A DNA stretch of 64,000 nt, taken from positions 5,831,333 through 5,895,332 of the forward strand of contig NC_133399.1 in NCBI RefSeq assembly GCF_047511655.1, read 5' to 3'. The DNA comes from Castor canadensis. Lineage: Eukaryota; Chordata; Mammalia; Rodentia; Castoridae. The notes under the pieces are model-generated. The model did no database searches, was not told where the DNA came from, and saw nothing but the letters and a program-made list of their open reading frames with translations. The translations under genes were made by a program, and so were the position numbers. The first letter of the stretch is position 1. Each line of letters begins with the position of its first letter. Below are positions 36,030 through 47,156 of the stretch, piece after piece.

Positions 36030-36829
36030 AGTTAAAAGATGCTGGGGGGAACAGAAAGGAATATATTAAGAACTACCCACACTATGGCCAACTCATGAGG
36101 AGATGAAGCTACAAGATTAAAGTTGTTTAAGGCAGTTAAGGAGTCCCATATCCTATCAAATGGCTCTGTTACTTTTAGGCCTGACTCCAGGCAGCACTTA
36201 GTGTGGGAAGAATGTTATGGAACTGTATGATTCACATAATGTCAGGTAGCAAAAGAGCAGAAGCAGAGAAACCAAGGACCCAAAGATCTCCCTTGAAAGC
36301 CTACCTACAAAGATCTGCAGACTCATACTGCCTCCTACCTCTTACATGTTCCAACACCTTTCAGTAGTCTCAAGCAAGAGACAAAATTCCTCACATATTG
36401 GCCTCCTGTGAATGCTGCTCCTAACCATATGAGCTAGGAAGGAATGGAGAGAGGTTTGTGAATTATGCATAGATTACATTTAATAGGAAATTTTGATTTT
36501 GTATAGATTTGTCATCAGAACCTTTATTGATGTTTGCTTATTGTGTTCTTTGTACTTGAAATGCTCTAGTTTGTTAAACTTGACTTTTTAGTACTAATTA
36601 GCTTCTTTGTATGCTGTTACTTGAATGGTACTGATGACTTGTTCCTACTTATTTCCTCATGTTATTTAAAACTGGACCTCAATCTTTCCCTCACACCTCA
36701 GCTCACCTCTCCTGGCCTGCCTGTTGTTCTTTAGCTCTTTCATTGTTTCATTGTGGCATATACTGATACTCTATTTTTCATTTGATGCGCACTTGCTCAT
36801 AATGTAAGAAAAATGATCATTTCTATCAA
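36030..36829. repeat. Old repeat fragments
   Basis: 36150-36450 resembles 14030-14420, and 36500-36800 resembles 29430-29730. No coding capacity seen. Confidence 0.45.
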
Positions 36830-37090
36830 AGTATATGACATCATATTAGATTATTTTAAATTCCTCAGTTTGCAATCTTCGGCGACTTGCATTGTTTTAA
36901 GGGTTCCTGTTTCTTCTTCCAGCTCCGTTGCTCATGAAAATTGCCCGCCAAACCATATGCCCTAACTCATAACCCAAGTCTAACAGCCAACTGAGAGAGA
37001 TTGTGAACTTTTGACCTGGACAAATCCCAGGTAAGGAGCAATTAGAACTGCATCAGGGATATAAGGAGAAGACACTGCCAGACATTTTTG
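36830..37090 (+). mobile_element. Family W LTR fragment (plus strand)
   Basis: 'gattgtgaacttttgacctg' and 'atataaggagaa' match the minus-strand W LTRs at 4633-5193 and 62292-62716. No polypurine tract precedes it, so it is a fragment. Confidence 0.55.
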
Positions 37091-38200
37091 CCCCAAACAG
37101 GCCACTTTGTTTTTCCAAATTCATTGCAATCTGAAAACCTTCCAATGCTCTGGGACATGGTCCAAGGTTTCCCTCTATCCTGGCCTCTGTTGATCTATAC
37201 TCCAGTCTCTCCCTCTCTCTGTTCTCCTACCAAACAAAAATCACCCCCACACCCAAGGTATTTCTGTGTTTCATGGATAACCAGTTCTTCTGACTTCAAC
37301 ACATCTCTTTGTTATCCTGTTTTCTTCCTTCATCTCACAAGGTTTATAAAGTATTAAAATGAAACCCTTCTCTGTAAATCTTTCTCAGCCATGATGGAGG
37401 TTCCTTTTACTCCTCCTATTCTATAACATGCTCATGTTTCCTCTCTGAGACTGGCCTTCTGACTGAGGAAAACAGAGACAGTAATGGACAAGGAGAAATG
37501 GAAAGAAAAGTCCTGCTCAAGTCATACTGTCAGTTTTATCAGCCTGCTGAGGACTTCCAAGGTTCCAGAACTGCAAACATAAAATGAAATACAAATCTAA
37601 ATAACATGTGGATGATGACTGGAGGTAATTTTCTGTCTTGACCTCCTGTTCTTCCACCTAAAACTAAGCATCTAAATGTGCTGAAACACTTTAGCAGTTT
37701 TTTTCCTTGAAGACTTGCTTTTGAGATGATATGTTTTCCCATTATGGACACATGTTGTTAGTGTCATCTGCACACAGGCTAAAGGGACCAAACACAGAAT
37801 TTCAGTTCTTTGCCTAAAAATATCCGATGTATGTAAATGAAAACCACAGTTTTCTAGGTTTGGCATTAGTGAAAGGCAAAAGGAAAGGCTTCCTGAGTTC
37901 TGGTATGGATTCAATAAGGCATTTGGATTTTTTTCACCAGCCTTCTTATCTAAAATTAACTCCTCATGAGATAATTCATTGTATTTATTTTTTCCATGCT
38001 TTCTCACACCAATTTCAATGGTGACATAATCCTTTTTACCCAGTTGCAGGGCCTCGTCCAAACACCAACCTTCAAATTTTGGTGAGTTTGCCCCTCCATT
38101 TGTGTGTCTCGAGAAGAGACTTTCATTAACCAAAATGTTTAATTGATGAAATTATCAGAGTATACTCTTCACAGCCAGTTTGGAGACAAGAGGGGAAACC
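37091..38200 (+). pseudogene. ERV internal remnant ending in a polypurine tract (env-like)
   Basis: Collinear with the minus-strand region 60660-58490. The end, 'ggagacaagaggggaaacc' before TGTCAC at 38201, is a polypurine tract followed by an LTR start. Being next to the 3' LTR, this should be env-derived, but I cannot see a clear Env motif, so the gene name is inference. Frames are broken throughout; the longest plus frame here is 89 codons. Confidence 0.5.
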
Positions 38201-39168
38201 TGTCACAATACAGATGGAGTCACCTGGGGCAGACCTCCCAGAAGTTACCTTATCCAACTTGTTTTAAAGAAGTGGTCTTACACAGGGCTACTATCCAAGT
38301 CTTTATAGGCCCCTCTGTCAGAAGGCAAATGCTTATATTGGCCAAGGCTTTCTACTTATGTATAGACAGATTATTTTTCCTGGTTTGAAACTTGTCTTCT
38401 TAGTAGTCTATGCTTATGGAGTTATTTTCCCTTACACAGTATTATTGAACTGGAAGTATTCTCATATTTTCTTATTCTTAATTTTGCTTGATAAAGGTGT
38501 TTGTAGTTTTAGACTTATATAGCAAGTACTTATGACTTAGACTTAACTGCTTAAGTGGAACACCCTCCAGATAACAGCTCTGGAAACTCTCCCAGAACAA
38601 GGGCTGAGTTGGTGACCAACCAGGCCAACCTGTGTTTGGTACCATTTCATATACATGCCTTTGTCCCATGCCCCCAGTTCTGTAGTTTACTTAAACCTAT
38701 AACAAGTGTCTGTACCAAAATCCCATGGTTTTTCCCTCTCATGCTAATGGCAATTGACCCATGTGCATTTAACTGCATGTCTCACTATCTCCCAAAGCCT
38801 GCATTCCTTCACAAATGTTGCCATTCAAAACCTTGTCCAACTAATGCTCTTTTGATCAGTCATCCAGGATCAGTCATGATGCCTCTAAGAGAATTGGTAA
38901 AGTGCTGCCAATCTCCAACAACAAACAATGGCCAGCTAGGAATTGTAGTCTTCCTGGGCTAAGTGGATGCCATACATCCTCCCTCTACTGGGTCCCCTTA
39001 TTTTTTCCCACTGGGACCATGCCTTCTAAGCCTTTCTCAGTTTGTTTCCCAGAGGCTCCAGGCTTTCATCCACAATAAACTTTGTGCTGGCATAAGAGGT
39101 GACTCCCCACCTATCCATTCCTTGTCATTTTTTGATGTCTACCATATCCATTTTCCAATTTTTTAACA
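38201..39168 (+). mobile_element. 3' LTR, family U (plus strand)
   Basis: Starts TGTCAC after the polypurine tract and ends TTAACA. AATAAACTTTGTGCTGGC near 39074 is the poly(A) signal. Collinear relatives are 19574-20230 (minus) and 57947-58480 (minus, shorter and with a different end). Confidence 0.65.
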
Positions 39169-39219
39169 TTGCTTTCATTATGTAATCTAAGTTCAAAGCT
39201 TCTGTCTCTTTTCTCCTGA

Positions 39220-39800
39220 CTAGAGAACTCTGGCTAACATTTACAAAATTCAGACACCGGTGATATATTTTGTGAATTTTCTAGTCTTCTTTCTCTTCTG
39301 GCTGCATAATTTAAATCATTTTCTCTTCATGCTGATTCTTGGTCTTCCTTCATTAGTTGACAATTGAACAACTACAGTGTTGGCTTCATTGAACTTGTTT
39401 TATATATATCTTCATATTTTCTTTGTGTGTGTGTGTGTGATATGCAGGGCTTGAACTAAGAGTGTATACCTTGAGCCACTTCAGCAGCCCTTTTTTTGTT
39501 ATGTATTTTAGAGATAATATCTAATGACTATTTACCCTGCCTGGCTTGGAACCACAATCATCCTGATATCTACCTCCTGAGCAGCTAGGATTACAGGCAT
39601 GAGCCACTGGTTCCTGGCACATCTTCATCATTTCCATATAATCCTTGTGATGACTGCTAAGTCTTTGTAGATAGTATCTTCTTCATACATTGTTTTACTT
39701 TTTCCTTTTTCTACATCATCGTTCCCTACAACCTTTGATTCTATCTTAGATATATTCCATATGGTCTTTGTAAAATGGGTCCTCTGCCTGAGATTTTTCA
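39220..39800 (-). repeat. Y-related internal piece, interrupted by a SINE
   Basis: Matches the start of blocks B (30250-30590) and C (47230-47570). Those copies lack the SINE that here occupies 39425-39622. The right end continues into Y3, so this is the internal part following the Y LTR on the minus strand. Confidence 0.7.
39425..39622 (-). mobile_element. tRNA-like SINE with empty sites in two paralogues
   Basis: Minus-strand two-part SINE ending in a GT-rich run (39424-39440). The bases ATCTTCAT occur on both sides (near 39409 and 39622) and once at the uninterrupted sites in blocks B and C. Confidence 0.8.
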
Positions 39801-42800
39801 TAAGTCAACATTCTCCATTGAAGAGCCACATTTCTTTGTCTCTCCACATTGTGATTTCTTTTCATTGTTTGGAGAGAATGGACATTTGAATCCTATTGAT
39901 AAAGGTCCTGGGTATGGACAGAGTTCTTGTTCAAGATCGAAGGGTGGCTGACTCAACAAGGTATACATGCAAAGCCACAGGTCTTTATTAAAGAAAGAAA
40001 GAAAGCATAAAGATTGTACAGGGAGTGATTGGAGGAAAGCGATCCAGGCCATAGCAGGTGGGCTGCTTAAGGGTATTTATGTTACTTTTTGGGCAGTTTG
40101 TGGGGTGGAAACTCAATGACTCTTTCTGATAGGTGAATGTTTGCATGGGTGTTCTTTTTTTTTTTTTTTTGTTGATGGAAAGTATTTTATTTTCTAATGT
40201 CTTTTTATTTTTTTATTTTTTTTCATTTTTCTTTTATTATTCATATGTGCATACAAGGCTTGGTTCATTTTTCCCCCCTGCCCCCACCCCCTCCCTTACC
40301 ACCCACTCCACCCCCTCCCTCTCCCCCCCTCAATACCCAGCAGAAACTATTTTGCCCTTATTTCTAATTTTGTTGTAGAGAGAGTATAAGCAATAATAGG
40401 AAGGAGCAAGGGTTTTTGCTGGTTGAGATAAGGATAGCTGTACAGGGCATTGACTCACATTGATTTCCTGTGCATGGGTGTTACCTTCCAGGTTAATTCT
40501 TTTTGATCTAACCTTTTCTCTAGTACCTGTTCCCCTTTTCCTATTGGCCTCAGTTGCTTTTAAGGTATCTGCTTTAGTTTCTCGGTGTTAAGGGCAACAA
40601 ATGCTAGCTAGTTTTTTAGGTGTCTTACCTATCCTCACCCCTCCCTTGTGTGCTCTCACTTTTATCATGTGCTCATAGTCCAATCCCCTTGTTGTGTTTG
40701 CCCTTGATCTAATGTCCACATATGAGGGAGAACATACAATTTTTGGTTTTTGAGCCAGGCTAACCTCACTCAGAATGATGCTCTCCAATTCCATCCATTT
40801 ACCAGCGAATGATAACATTTCGTTCTTCTTCATGGCCGCATAAAATTCCATTGTGTATAGATACCACATTTTCTTAATCCATTCGTCAGTGCTGGGGCAT
40901 CTTGGCTGTTTCCATAACTTGGCTATTGTGAATAGTGCCGCAATAAACATGGATGTGCAGGTGCCTCTGGAGTAACAGTCTTTTGGGTATATCCCCAAGA
41001 GTGGTATTGCTGGATCAAATGGTAGATCGATGTTGCATGGATGTTCTTGACAGGTAGTTTGTGATAAAAAATCTTTTTTGGTGGCTTTGGTCACAAAAAT
41101 TTGGCCATAAGTACATCCTTTAGAGGGGACTACCTCCTACATTTCTATATTGTTTCTTAAAGATGTGTGTTTCCATGTCTGCCCTTGTTTGTTGTTTCAA
41201 TGTGACAGCCTTCTCTATTCTACATCACCTGTGAAAGATGTTTGTGTTGTGATACCCTCTTCTGGCTAACATCTGATCTGTCCTTCTTTGGTCCCCATCT
41301 TAGGTTCCTATCTCAATGTAACTCCTGTCACTAGATTGACACACATCGCATGTGTTTGGCTGTATCTAATGTTGTGGTAATGATAGTAGAGAACATTTGC
41401 CACTTCCCCTTGAACTTTGGTCATAGAAATTTACACAGTGTTGACATTGGAAAATCTATTTTTCTCCAAGACAGATCTTGTGCAAAAATTTAAAATTTCA
41501 AAATGGTTAATTCCTCCACTGAACATCCAGTATCAAAAGTAGGAAGGAGTCTTCTGAATGTCATTGGGACATCTTGGTATGGTTTACGTAGGTGAACCAA
41601 ACAAATTTGTAGATTCTGCTAAAGCCAGCCCCATGGAGATTTTGGCTTTCACACTTGCCTACACTCTGCCTTCAGCCTTTCTTCACTGACACTTTAGATT
41701 TCTGACCTTTATTCTTACAGATTTCTGGTGAAGGAAGTTATTGCTTCTCTGTAGACCTTCTTTTGCCTTCAATTCATACACAAGGCCTTGTCAATTCATC
41801 TTAATTCTTGGAGTCTGAAAGTGTTGATTTAAACTTTCTTATCTTTTTTCTTCTGTGTAAAGGGATGTATGTCCATCTATGCAGAATTCTGAAGAAGTTT
41901 GTGACTCAGTTTTGGTCATAATGATGAACATGTATTAGAATCAATGACCCTACCCATCATGAACAATGCAGACAGCAGCCTCAGAAATGCTATGAGCACT
42001 GCTGAGAGTCCTCCTGACTGCACATCTGCCCCTGGCAGTAAATTCTCACCAGGGATTCCCCATTCACCTCAGTATCGTACCCTGGACAGTCTATTTTCCC
42101 TACTGCCTTAAGATAATTGCTACCTGCACAGGTGCCTAACTAGGTGCCTGTGAACATTCAGTTATGTACAAATATACCTTTAAGTGCCCTTTTCATTTTT
42201 ATTGCTTTATTGATATCAGTATATATGATATTTTGAGGACAAATGAAATCTAACTCAGTATTAGAGGCCATATTTTATTGTGCACAGTTATTCCTCTATT
42301 AATCAAGTCAGAAAAGAAGGATGGAGAAGTAGGTGAGTTAAATGAACTTAAGCTGAATATGTATTCCTTCTGTTCCTCCTGAATAAAAGGAAATATGTAA
42401 TTCATTCCTATGTTACCAAATTTATACCCAGCACATTTATGATGTCATACATTTTTAAGACGCTAATAATTTCAAGTAATAACACGTTATTCTTGCTTCT
42501 CATTTCCTCAGGTTTCCCTGAGTTATGTATGCCTTTTAAAATGTTTTCACACTCTGTGTAAGAGAAAGGACAAAACATAACCAAAATGATATGCGCAACA
42601 ATCTTTTATTCCCAAACTCACAAATTATTGGAGAATCCATGTAAAAAAGGCATCAATCCAGCTACAGACCAAAAATGAGAGTATTCTCACCCTGTATTTC
42701 ATAGGATAGTAAAGATGATGAAATCATGACTGCTGTGGTGAGACTGTCTTGGGGAAAAAAGAGAAACTCTGATGGGGACTAATCAAGGAGTTAGGAAACC

Positions 42801-43010
42801 TGAGCGCTGAGAACCATGGGTTATCTGTTGATAAGAAATCACATTCTAGATTGCCAATACTAACAAACTGCCTGTGATGGACAGCAGGGCATTACTGACC
42901 TGAAACCCCTGGAGCCTGCTAAAAGTTAACAGCCTTAGTCTGACCATCCAAGGCCAAAATCTCCCCCAAACCAGCCTCTAGGACAAATTGATGACATGAG
43001 GCATAATTAT
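39801..43010 (-). repeat. Y block, copy 3 (minus strand), with nested L1
   Basis: Inverted relative of 1876-3345 and 17471-19080. The LTR-like poly(A) end reads 'ctttaataaagacctgtggc' on the minus strand near 39990. An L1 fragment splits the block at 40154-41035. Confidence 0.7.
40154..41035 (-). mobile_element. 5'-truncated L1 nested in the Y block
   Basis: The minus-strand frame from 41033 down to 40588 carries L1 ORF2 C-terminal text ('PAIPLLGIYPKDC', '[20 protein letters not shown]', 'EFYAAMKKNEMLSFAGKWM'). The 3' UTR has a C-rich tract at 40265-40335, and the poly(A) appears as T runs from 40154. Similar 16-base flanks ('ttgcatgggtgttctt' near 40139 and 'ttgcatggatgttctt' near 41034) are the target duplication. 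Host sequence resumes exactly on both sides when compared with 18510-18600. Confidence 0.9.
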
Positions 43011-43019
43011 GAGAGTTGG

Positions 43020-43125
43020 TTCCCCTCCCCCTCCCCGGCACACTGGGATTTGAACTCAAGGTCTCATGCCTAGGAAGTTGCTCTATCAGTTGAGCCAATT
43101 CTTCAGCCCTGTTTATGTTCAGTGT
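43020..43125 (-). mobile_element. tRNA-like SINE (minus strand)
   Basis: The tail 'ggctcaactgatagagcaac' and 'gagttcaaatcccagtgtgc' read on the minus strand. It matches the SINE at 1767-1875 in the inverted partner. Confidence 0.75.
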
Positions 43126-43230
43126 TTTCATGATAGGGCATCATGAACTAATTATCCAGTCTGTATTCAAACTGCAATGAGACTGATCTCTGCTTCCTGA
43201 GTACCTGTTTTTAACCAGAAAAAAAATGCA

Positions 43231-43629
43231 TGTTTGAAATGCATGCAGAGATTGATGTGGAAACAGAGACATGCACACATGATTTATAGGGGAGATGAAA
43301 TCTTGGGAGACAGTCCCCAGCAAGATTGCTGGAGCCCACAGCTGCTTGCAGACGAGGGATAGAGATAGGAATGTAGTGGGACAAGTTCAAGGAAGAAGGG
43401 AGTCCCAGGTAGAAGTCCCAGGAAAGTTACCGGACAGGAATATCCTCCATTAGCTCTCTGACACTCCCAAGGTAATGGGGTATTTTGATGAAGCTGTGTT
43501 GGAAATTTCTAGGAAATGGCTAACGGTGAATGTTTGTTATTCTTCAGGGCTGGGTGTAGACTTTTCAGGAAGCCACTGTGATGAGGAAGTGTCCATTCCT
43601 CATGTGGCTGCCCTATGTTCACCCTAACA
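43231..43629 (-). mobile_element. LTR, family Z (minus strand)
   Basis: Minus-strand unit from TGTTAGGGTGAAC to TTTCAAACA, partner of the plus-strand copy at 1312-1747, with the same neighbours (SINE, then Y block). Confidence 0.7.
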
Positions 43630-45294
43630 ATTAGGTTTATAGGTTTGAGCCACCAGCATCGAGCTCACACTATGAGAGTTAATGACATATAAACTAGTTT
43701 CCAGGAACGACCATCCACATGTGCACAGGACACAGTAAAAGCATGAGTTCTCCAGATCCTCAGTGCAATATTCCCACTGAAGTTATCCCACCATCCTGCT
43801 AGAGGGTGCACCTTTGATTTTCTTTTGCTTTGCATCACATAAACAAACCTTCCCAACTCTCATATCAGACAGCAGCAGCACTACCATGTGTTCAGTTGCC
43901 CACTGCTTCCCAAATAAACCTCTTTTATCATATTTTCTTTTCTAGGTGAATTCTTTTACCAAGAAGTGGCACCAAGAATCCCCATCACTCTCCTTATATG
44001 CCTTTATCTTGGGTAGAAGTGTGACCACTGTGCTGTTTGCTGATGACATTCCTCCATACTCCTGTAAGCAGTTTCTGTTAGCATTTTGTTTAAGCACAAT
44101 AATTTGGCTACATTTTCTATCCTATTCGTGGTGTTTGCCTATGAACTTTAAGGTGTGGTTTGTGTGCACCATTGACTATTTACTCTGAGTTGTCCTGGTT
44201 CTCAAAACAAGTAAGGCATAACCAAAGCTGTCCATCTGCTTATACCACTTTGATCACCTAGAAATGTTTCATCATGGGACTGGGAAGCCCTATGGAGTGA
44301 TTCAGTGACAATCATTGCAAGACATGGCATCCTTATCTCTCAAGTTTTATGACTTTCAACACCTCACTTCCACAAATAATCATTTCCAACTGTTCATTCC
44401 CCCATCCTACATCTCAGTGAACTTCCTTATGCTGGTTCAAGTGGGAAGAGATTTCCTATATCCCTTGTGCATCTGACCACTCTCCCAGCCACCACATGGA
44501 GCTCTGTACTTAATGTTAGTGAAGTCCTTCACCCTACAGCTAGACCAGCACTCCAGGCCAGAACTCACTAAACCAGCACCTGACATTTCTGGAAATGCTG
44601 CAAAATTTCACTTTTAACATGTTCTCCCCATATTGTACTTTAAATGAGTGCCAAGAAGAACAAAATTTCTCCTAGACAATTAGTTATAAAGACAGCAGAT
44701 GTCCTCATACTAAATTTTCTGCATATTGGAACAGTGTTTGTTGTCATTCCTGATGTTCTATTTTCTTTCCTCAGGGGATATCCTTTGCCACACAGTAGAG
44801 CTCTTTTTCTCCCACAGAATACATTATGACATATGCCTTGTTTTTACAGTTTTGTCTATTTCTATGAAACTATAGTGCCTGTTTTTTGATGTTCTTTCTT
44901 TTATCAAAGTGTCTTCTGTCACTGTAAGTTCCTTATGCTTAAACTTACTTTCTCTCTCTCTCTCCTGATTTCATTTTCTAATTTGTAGATGGTTCTGTTG
45001 ACATTTGAGTCTCCAAGTCTTCCCACCATCATCCGGCCTGAAAGCTTGAGGCTCCACACATTCTTCCTCTATGCCTCAGAAATACTGAGGAAAGGCTCAT
45101 GGCACTAGTCAGCCATCTTCACATTTATTAAGGACTCTCAAGTAGTTACACGTACAATTGATCTGCAATTTTCTACTGTGTATATATTGTTGTCTACTAT
45201 TCAACATTCAGGGCCTTCTCATCATTACTTGCTTTGAAAGAATACACCTCACCACCTTTCTGTAGCTTTGCTTCAGAGGTAGTAATAAGTTACT
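43630..45294. other. No gene or repeat recognised
   Basis: Open frames reach 80 codons (43946-44188) without a supported protein. A short TC run lies near 44950. Confidence 0.5.
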
Positions 45295-45465
45295 GGTGCC
45301 ACTAGTCCAGTCCTCCATATTCACATTTATTAATGACTTGTGTAGATACTGATCCCTTCCTTCAATCTCACTGACATGATCTCTGTTTTATGTATTATTG
45401 ACATGATATGGTTTCATTTGTCATTCTCTCTCTATTAGTAATTTCTCTTTATTGTTATGACAAGG
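45295..45465. repeat. Short direct repeat of 20290-20470
   Basis: Partner of the earlier copy, same orientation; see the shared phrases given there. Confidence 0.65.
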
Positions 45466-47156
45466 ATCACATAAAATATATTATGGCTTTTCAATATTTA
45501 ACAAACAAAATCTTACCTATATTTGACTATATAGGCAATCTACATACATTTTCTTCCCACTCCACATTCAATATCATTCATGTCACACTCTACATCTTTC
45601 TGTATTTTATATCCATTTAAAAATATTGTGTGTTATCTCTTTGAAATGCCTGTTTCTCACTGCAGGTAAAAAATTTTTTGAAGTACTGAGACTGACAACA
45701 CAGTGATGTGAATTTTCATTATTTTATGAGTGACTGGTACCAGCAAATGAAAGACATCCTAATGTCATACTTTTGGTAGCTGGAATGAGAAAACTGGCTT
45801 TATGGTATAAATTTTCACACACCTGATTAGACAATCTACCCATTTTCAGCAAACCAAATTAAAATGTGCCAACACAGGGTATGCGATTATTGCATACATG
45901 TAGGAATGGGAGTTACATGCCAGCAATATTCTACACAGGAATTAAGATGAACTAAAGCCAAATCTTTTTCTAGCTCAGAAAAACAGATTGCTTTATCCAA
46001 GGCCCAAGAAAATGCCCATTCTAAGATTATATATAATCCATAGCATTGCACATTCACTTGGATACACCTCACAGGAAAAGAAGTCTCTCTGTTGAGTTAG
46101 ATGCATGTCAGGATTTAACTTGGGAGTGTGCCATGGTGCCCCTCCTTCAACACTGAAGTGATTTCTTCAGCAACTTAGTATTTGTGAGAAGGGAGATGTT
46201 ACCTCAAGTGAGTTAAATGTTCTGACCTGAAGAAACTGCCAAAATCATGAGACCTTTTTTCCTGGAAGCTTCCTAGATCTGGCTTTTGTTTGCCTGTTCC
46301 TTAGAAATTGTAATCATAGAAATCTTACAATGTCATTAAAACAACACTATGAATGAAAATGCAAAAACTGTCCAGGTAATAGCTGCAAGGCACTGAAAGC
46401 TTGAATCTCAGAAAGAACAATACCCCCCAAGTGTGTGCATGTGTGTGTGTGTCCTGCTTTCCTGGGAGTGCTTTGCAGCTCCTCACTGTCACCACTCCTA
46501 AGTTGTTTTCAGTAGCTCTGGAGCCCAGTGGAAAGAAGAGCAAGTGTATAGAACCACCCAGGGGAACTTCTTTGACCTTGGTCTCAGGTTCAAATCTTAC
46601 CTCATTTTAGAGTCACTGTGCTCTACTCTACAGCAAGTTACTCATGGACATCACACCAGCATTCATAATTTAATATAGACAAACATCACAATCATATTGA
46701 ATAAAGAACCAGGTGTGTCCCAGGGTACTTATATGTCTTCTTTCCATTTGAAACCCAAACTGGTTTGCTTCATCTCTGGCATCATGTATTCAATGAACTG
46801 CTATCATCACAGAAACCACTGGCTCATGGTCTTGACTGTCAGATCAACATGTATTAACACATCAATTAGCCCTTCATCTATGCTGATTTTTATGATTGTA
46901 AATCTTATAGACTTGAATATGCTATTGCAGTAGCTAAAACCTATACATAGGTTCTACTTCATACTCTTAATAACTATCAACATGATGAGATACCTAGTGC
47001 CCCACCAAATCCAAGTATATCATATACTGTGCACAACCTTGACCCTTAGCAGAAGTCCCTTTTGCCTCACTACTGATAACTGATCTAGTAATATTGTTTC
47101 AGTATTATTCAATAATTCTCCTGTCTTTAGATTTAATAAAAAATGAATCAAACACG
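45466..47156. other. No gene recognised
   Basis: AT-rich. A GT microsatellite lies at about 46436-46453. Open frames reach 78 codons. Confidence 0.5.

Noticed and set aside
38555..38962. 135-codon open frame in the U LTR, partly shared with 20155-19865
   Set aside because: It lies within an LTR, has no domain, and the resemblance follows from LTR homology.
40588..41094. 168-codon open frame as a host gene
   Set aside because: It is the C-terminal end of L1 ORF2 joined to a few codons of flanking Y sequence.
43946..44188. Frame containing LFADD, reminiscent of the L1 reverse-transcriptase core
   Set aside because: No neighbouring L1 or retroviral RT motifs, and the rest of the frame is unrelated.
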